From LGRD01 sp031378125 (GTDB lineage: Bacteria; Pseudomonadota; Gammaproteobacteria; Burkholderiales; Burkholderiaceae_C), in the NCBI GenBank assembly GCA_031378125.1, contig JANNDW010000126.1, positions 1 through 26,602 on the forward strand: 26,602 bases of DNA. Reading direction: 5' to 3'. Shown here in pieces: positions 23,850 to 26,602 of this stretch. The translations under genes were made by a program, and so were the position numbers. The notes under the pieces are model-generated. The model did no database searches. It saw nothing but the letters and a program-made list of their open reading frames with translations, and was not told where the DNA came from. Within the stretch, counting starts at the first letter, position 1; the number at the start of each line of letters is the position of its first letter.

Positions 23850-24499
23850 GGGTTGGTTTCCTTGACGCCCTTGGGCAACGATTCGGCGTCCAGCCACGTG
23901 AGGATGGGTTGCCATTGCTCGAGATCGCGCTCGAAGCGGCTCGGCGCCACGTCCCACAGCGTGCGGCCGTGAGCGGCGAGGTGCACGTAGTTTTGCGTGT
24001 CGCGCAGGAAACCCAGCAGGGGCGCCTGTGCGTTGCCGAGGTAGGCGCGCAACTGGTCGGTGGCGATGGTGCCTTCCCGGGTGCGCATGCCGAGGGTGGC
24101 CAGCTGGAACCGGGCGCTGCGCTTGTGGGCCAGCAGTTGATGGATGAAGTCGTGCGTGGCGCGAATGTCGAAGATGCTGGGTTGCAGCGGCACCAGCACA
24201 TGGGTGGCGAGCTTCATCACCTCGTTCAGCCGGTCGCCGTGCAGGCCGGCGGGCGTGTCCAGCACCAGGTGGGTGGTGCCCTTGGGCGGGCGCACGATGT
24301 GGTTGTGCGCCACCTCCCAGCTGCTGATCAGCGGCAGGTCCTTGGGCCGCTGCTCCAGCCAGGCGCGGGCTGAACTCTGCCGGTCCACATCGCCCAGCAT
24401 CACCGCATGGCCGCGTGCCGCCAGGTAGCCGGCGATGTTGGTGGACAAGGTCGTCTTGCCCACGCCCCCTTTGGGATTGGCCACCACGAACACGGGCAT
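23846..24499 (-). CDS. Orphan ParA-family ATPase
   Basis: A 217-residue P-loop ATPase of the ParA/MinD group. The deviant Walker A is KGGVGKTT at 10-17, followed by MLGDVDRQSSARAWLEQR (the DxD/Q switch I region) and HLVLDTPAGLHGD (Walker B/switch II), and LVPLQPSIFDIRATHDF. It is about the size of short orphan ParA proteins and has no N-terminal helix-turn-helix and no ParB next to it. AGGAGG sits 5 nt before the ATG, a near-perfect ribosome binding site. Such proteins position plasmids, protein clusters or storage granules on the nucleoid. Translational coupling to a MaoC hydratase is the only functional clue here. Confidence 0.93.
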   Translation of the reverse strand: MPVFVVANPKGGVGKTTLSTNIAGYLAARGHAVMLGDVDRQSSARAWLEQRPKDLPLISSWEVAHNHIVRPPKGTTHLVLDTPAGLHGDRLNEVMKLATHVLVPLQPSIFDIRATHDFIHQLLAHKRSARFQLATLGMRTREGTIATDQLRAYLGNAQAPLLGFLRDTQNYVHLAAHGRTLWDVAPSRFERDLEQWQPILTWLDAESLPKGVKETNP

Positions 24500-24611
24500 G
24501 CAGACCTCCTGATGCGTTTCGGGTTATGTTACCGGCGCCAGCAAGCAGCCTGCCATTCAGACTAACCAGCGTCCGGTGCGGCGCCTTCGCCCCATTCGTC
24601 TCAATCTCGCC

Positions 24612-25283
24612 ATGGCCACAGACACCACCCCGACCGCCACCGACGTGCTCGTCATCGTCGCGCACCCACAAATGGAGCAGTCACGCGCGAACCGCGCGCT
24701 GATGCGAGCCGCCACGGCACTTGAACACCAGGGCGCCGCTGCGCGCACGCCCAAGGTGGCGGTGCGCGACCTGTACGCGCTGTACCCCGACTACCTGATC
24801 GACACCGCCGCCGAGCAAGCCGCGCTGGCCTCGGCCAGGCTGGTGGTGTGGCAGCACCCGATCCACTGGTACAGCATGCCGCCGCTGATGAAGCTGTGGG
24901 TCGACGAGGTGCTGGCGTTCGGCTGGGCCTACGGGCCCGGTGGCACGGCAGCGCGGGGCAAGGACCTGTGGCTGGTGGCCACGACCGGCGGCCCGGAGGA
25001 TTCGTACCGCCCCGACAACTACAACCGCTACTTCTTCGACGCGTTTCTGCCGCCGTTCGAGCAGACCGCGGCGCTGTGCGGCATGCGCTTTTTGCCGCCC
25101 TTGCTGTTGCACGGCGCGCACCGCGCGACCGACGTCGAGATCGCCGCCCACGCCGCTGTCTTTGCCGAACGCCTGGCCAGCTACCCGCAATGGCCGGAGC
25201 TGGCCGAGCGGGGCGCTAGCCCCGCCTGCGACGTGCCGCTCAGCGCCCGACCGATGGAGACTGTCTTGAAAGAGAGCGCCTGA
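24612..25283 (+). CDS. kefF: KefF-like NAD(P)H:quinone oxidoreductase
   Basis: A 223-residue flavodoxin-fold protein of the NQO1/KefF/MdaB group. VLVIVAHPQMEQSRANRAL forms the FMN phosphate loop; VVWQHPIHWYSMPPLMKLWVDEVLAFGWAYG and LVATTGGPEDSY are family signatures. KefF binds FMN, reduces quinones and activates the KefC channel as its cytoplasmic partner. ATG at 24612 is used; a GTG at 24576 in frame adds 12 residues without homology. The stop overlaps the start of the antiporter gene by 1 nt (TGATG), which supports KefF over a stand-alone quinone reductase. The N-terminal half has a roughly 10-residue insertion (AARTPKVA) compared with typical members. Confidence 0.88.
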   Translation: MATDTTPTATDVLVIVAHPQMEQSRANRALMRAATALEHQGAAARTPKVAVRDLYALYPDYLIDTAAEQAALASARLVVWQHPIHWYSMPPLMKLWVDEVLAFGWAYGPGGTAARGKDLWLVATTGGPEDSYRPDNYNRYFFDAFLPPFEQTAALCGMRFLPPLLLHGAHRATDVEIAAHAAVFAERLASYPQWPELAERGASPACDVPLSARPMETVLKESA

Positions 25284-26602
25284 TGGAACACAGCGCCTGG
25301 CTGACCGGCAGCCTTGTCTACCTGGGTGCGGCCGTCATCGCCGTGCCGCTGGCCAGGTTTCTCGGGCTGGGTTCGATCATCGGCTACCTGGGCGCCGGCA
25401 TCCTGATCGGGCCCTGGGGCCTGAAGTTCGTGACCGACCCGCAAGACATGCTGCACTTTGCCGAATTCGGCGTGGTGTTGATGCTGTTCCTGGTCGGGCT
25501 GGAGCTGGAGCCACGCCGCCTGTGGTCGCTGCGCAAACCCATCTTCGGCTGGGGCAGCGTGCAGCTGTTCGGCTCGGCCGCGCTGATGCTGGGTGTTGCG
25601 GTGCTGGCCGGCGTGGATTGGCGCGTGGCGCTGGTGGCGGCACTGGGCTTGGGCATGTCGTCCACGGCCATCGGCCTGGGGGTTCTGAACGAACGCAACC
25701 TGATGGGCACAACCTCGGGCCAAAGTGTGCTCAGCGTGGCCCTGCTGCAAGACGTGGCCGCCATTCCGATCCTGGCCCTGGTGCCCTTGCTGGCGGTGGC
25801 CGACGTTCAGGCCAGCGGCGGCGGCTGGCTCGGCGCGGCCAAGGCCATCGGTGTGATCGCGGCCATCATTTTGGGCGGCCGTTTGTTGCTGCGACCGGCG
25901 CTGCGCTGGATCGCGCGCAGCGACACGCCCGAGATCTTCACCGCCGCCTCGCTGTTGCTGGTGGTGGCCACCGCGGCGCTGATGCAGGTGGTGGGTTTGT
26001 CGATGGCGCTCGGCGCCTTTTTGGCCGGCGTGCTGTTGGCCGAGAGCGAATACCGGCGCGAACTGGAAACCGACATCGAGCCGTTCAAGGGCCTGTTGCT
26101 GGGGCTGTTTTTCATCGCCGTGGGCATGAGCATCGACTTCGCGGTGGTCATCCGACAGCCCGGGCTGGTGGCGCTCGTGGTCGCCGGCTTCCTGCTGCTG
26201 AAAGCGCTGGTGCTGTGGGCCATGTGCCGCACCATGCCGATCCCGCTGCCGGAGCGGCCGGTGTTCGTGATCCTGCTGGCGCAGGGCGGCGAGTTCGGCT
26301 TCGTGGTGTTCCAGACTGCCGCGGGCGCGAACGTGATCAGCGCCGCGGTGTCGTCATTGCTGGTCGCCGCGGTGGCCATTTCGATGTTGCTCACGCCATT
26401 GCTGCTGGTCGCGGCCGACCGTTGGCTGGTCCCCCTTCTGGCCGCGGGCGGCCAGAAGAAGCTGGACGAGATCAGCGAGCCGCAAGACGCGCCGGTGATC
26501 ATTGCCGGCCTCGGCCGCTACGGCCAGATCGTCGGCCGCATGCTGTTTGCCAACGGCATCACACCGACGGTGCTGGACCACGATGCCGAGCAGATCGAGG
26601 CC
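25283..26602 (+). CDS. kefC: KefC/KefB-type K+/H+ antiporter (C-terminus cut by window edge)
   Basis: 440 residues of a CPA2 monovalent cation:proton antiporter are visible; the frame runs off the right edge. The transmembrane part has about 12 hydrophobic segments with GSIIGYLGAGILIGPWGL, LMLFLVGLELEPRRLW, SSTAIGLGVLNERN, VALLQDVAAIPILAL and LLAQGGEFGFVVFQ, all typical of glutathione-gated Kef proteins. After the membrane domain the RCK/TrkA-N nucleotide-binding domain begins (APVIIAGLGRYGQIVGRML, then DHDAEQIE). Kef systems release K+ and acidify the cytoplasm to protect against electrophiles. The 1-nt overlap with kefF supports a two-component Kef unit. KefB versus KefC cannot be told apart from this part. 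Confidence 0.95.
   Translation, partial: MEHSAWLTGSLVYLGAAVIAVPLARFLGLGSIIGYLGAGILIGPWGLKFVTDPQDMLHFAEFGVVLMLFLVGLELEPRRLWSLRKPIFGWGSVQLFGSAALMLGVAVLAGVDWRVALVAALGLGMSSTAIGLGVLNERNLMGTTSGQSVLSVALLQDVAAIPILALVPLLAVADVQASGGGWLGAAKAIGVIAAIILGGRLLLRPALRWIARSDTPEIFTAASLLLVVATAALMQVVGLSMALGAFLAGVLLAESEYRRELETDIEPFKGLLLGLFFIAVGMSIDFAVVIRQPGLVALVVAGFLLLKALVLWAMCRTMPIPLPERPVFVILLAQGGEFGFVVFQTAAGANVISAAVSSLLVAAVAISMLLTPLLLVAADRWLVPLLAAGGQKKLDEISEPQDAPVIIAGLGRYGQIVGRMLFANGITPTVLDHDAEQIEA

Noticed and set aside
24612..25283. Stand-alone MdaB-type quinone reductase
   Set aside because: The sequence alone would allow it, but the 1-nt overlap with a Kef-type antiporter gene favours KefF.

Overview
The window is GC-rich chromosomal DNA from a betaproteobacterium, most likely Burkholderiales. 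The support is the divergent metG/apbC pair, the DUF3305-DUF3306 pair, the DUF3460-scpA pair and the codon usage. No rRNA, tRNA, CRISPR array or complete insertion sequence was seen. Both ends cut genes: a DUF3306 protein on the left and a KefC-type antiporter on the right.

Layout: (1) 1-2055, minus strand: an operon of the Fe-S carrier ATPase Mrp/ApbC, then DUF3305 and DUF3306, proteins usually found beside formate dehydrogenase genes. (2) 2236-6087, plus: methionyl-tRNA synthetase and a SulP anion transporter. (3) 6098-9267, minus: a BamE/SmpA-like lipoprotein and a secreted M1 aminopeptidase with an altered GAMEN motif. (4) 9316-10456, plus: DUF3460 and the condensin subunit ScpA. (5) 10530-20481, plus: a sugar cluster of a LacI-type regulator, a four-gene ABC importer, a Gfo/Idh/MocA reductase, a DUF1479 protein and an AGE-family isomerase. 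A small acquired-looking block (higB remnant, HigA, ORF6N protein, 344 bp without a gene) sits between the regulator and the operon. (6) 20738-23354, minus: a LuxR-type response regulator and a hybrid histidine kinase. (7) 23397-24499, minus: an orphan ParA ATPase overlapping a MaoC hydratase. (8) 24612-26602, plus: kefF-kefC.

The main result is region 5. The reductase carries every residue I recall for NADPH-dependent 1,5-anhydro-D-fructose reductase (S10, A13, S33, K94, D176, H180, in the same numbering). In Sinorhizobium morelense, as I recall, 1,5-anhydrofructose is reduced to 1,5-anhydromannitol, which is then converted to D-mannose by an oxygenation at C-1. The next two genes here supply what is needed: a DUF1479 protein with an Fe(II)/2-oxoglutarate-type His-X-Asp...His set, which could be the C-1 oxygenase, and an AGE-family protein resembling D-mannose isomerases, which would yield D-fructose. 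With the importer and regulator this reads as a full route from an anhydrosugar to fructose. The oxygenase assignment is inference.

Other points of note are a 27-bp perfect inverted repeat inside the ORF6N gene, a four-copy 14-bp tandem repeat that ends at the start codon of the first permease, an operator-like palindrome upstream of the sugar operon, and a possible toxin-antitoxin relic at 20521-20737.
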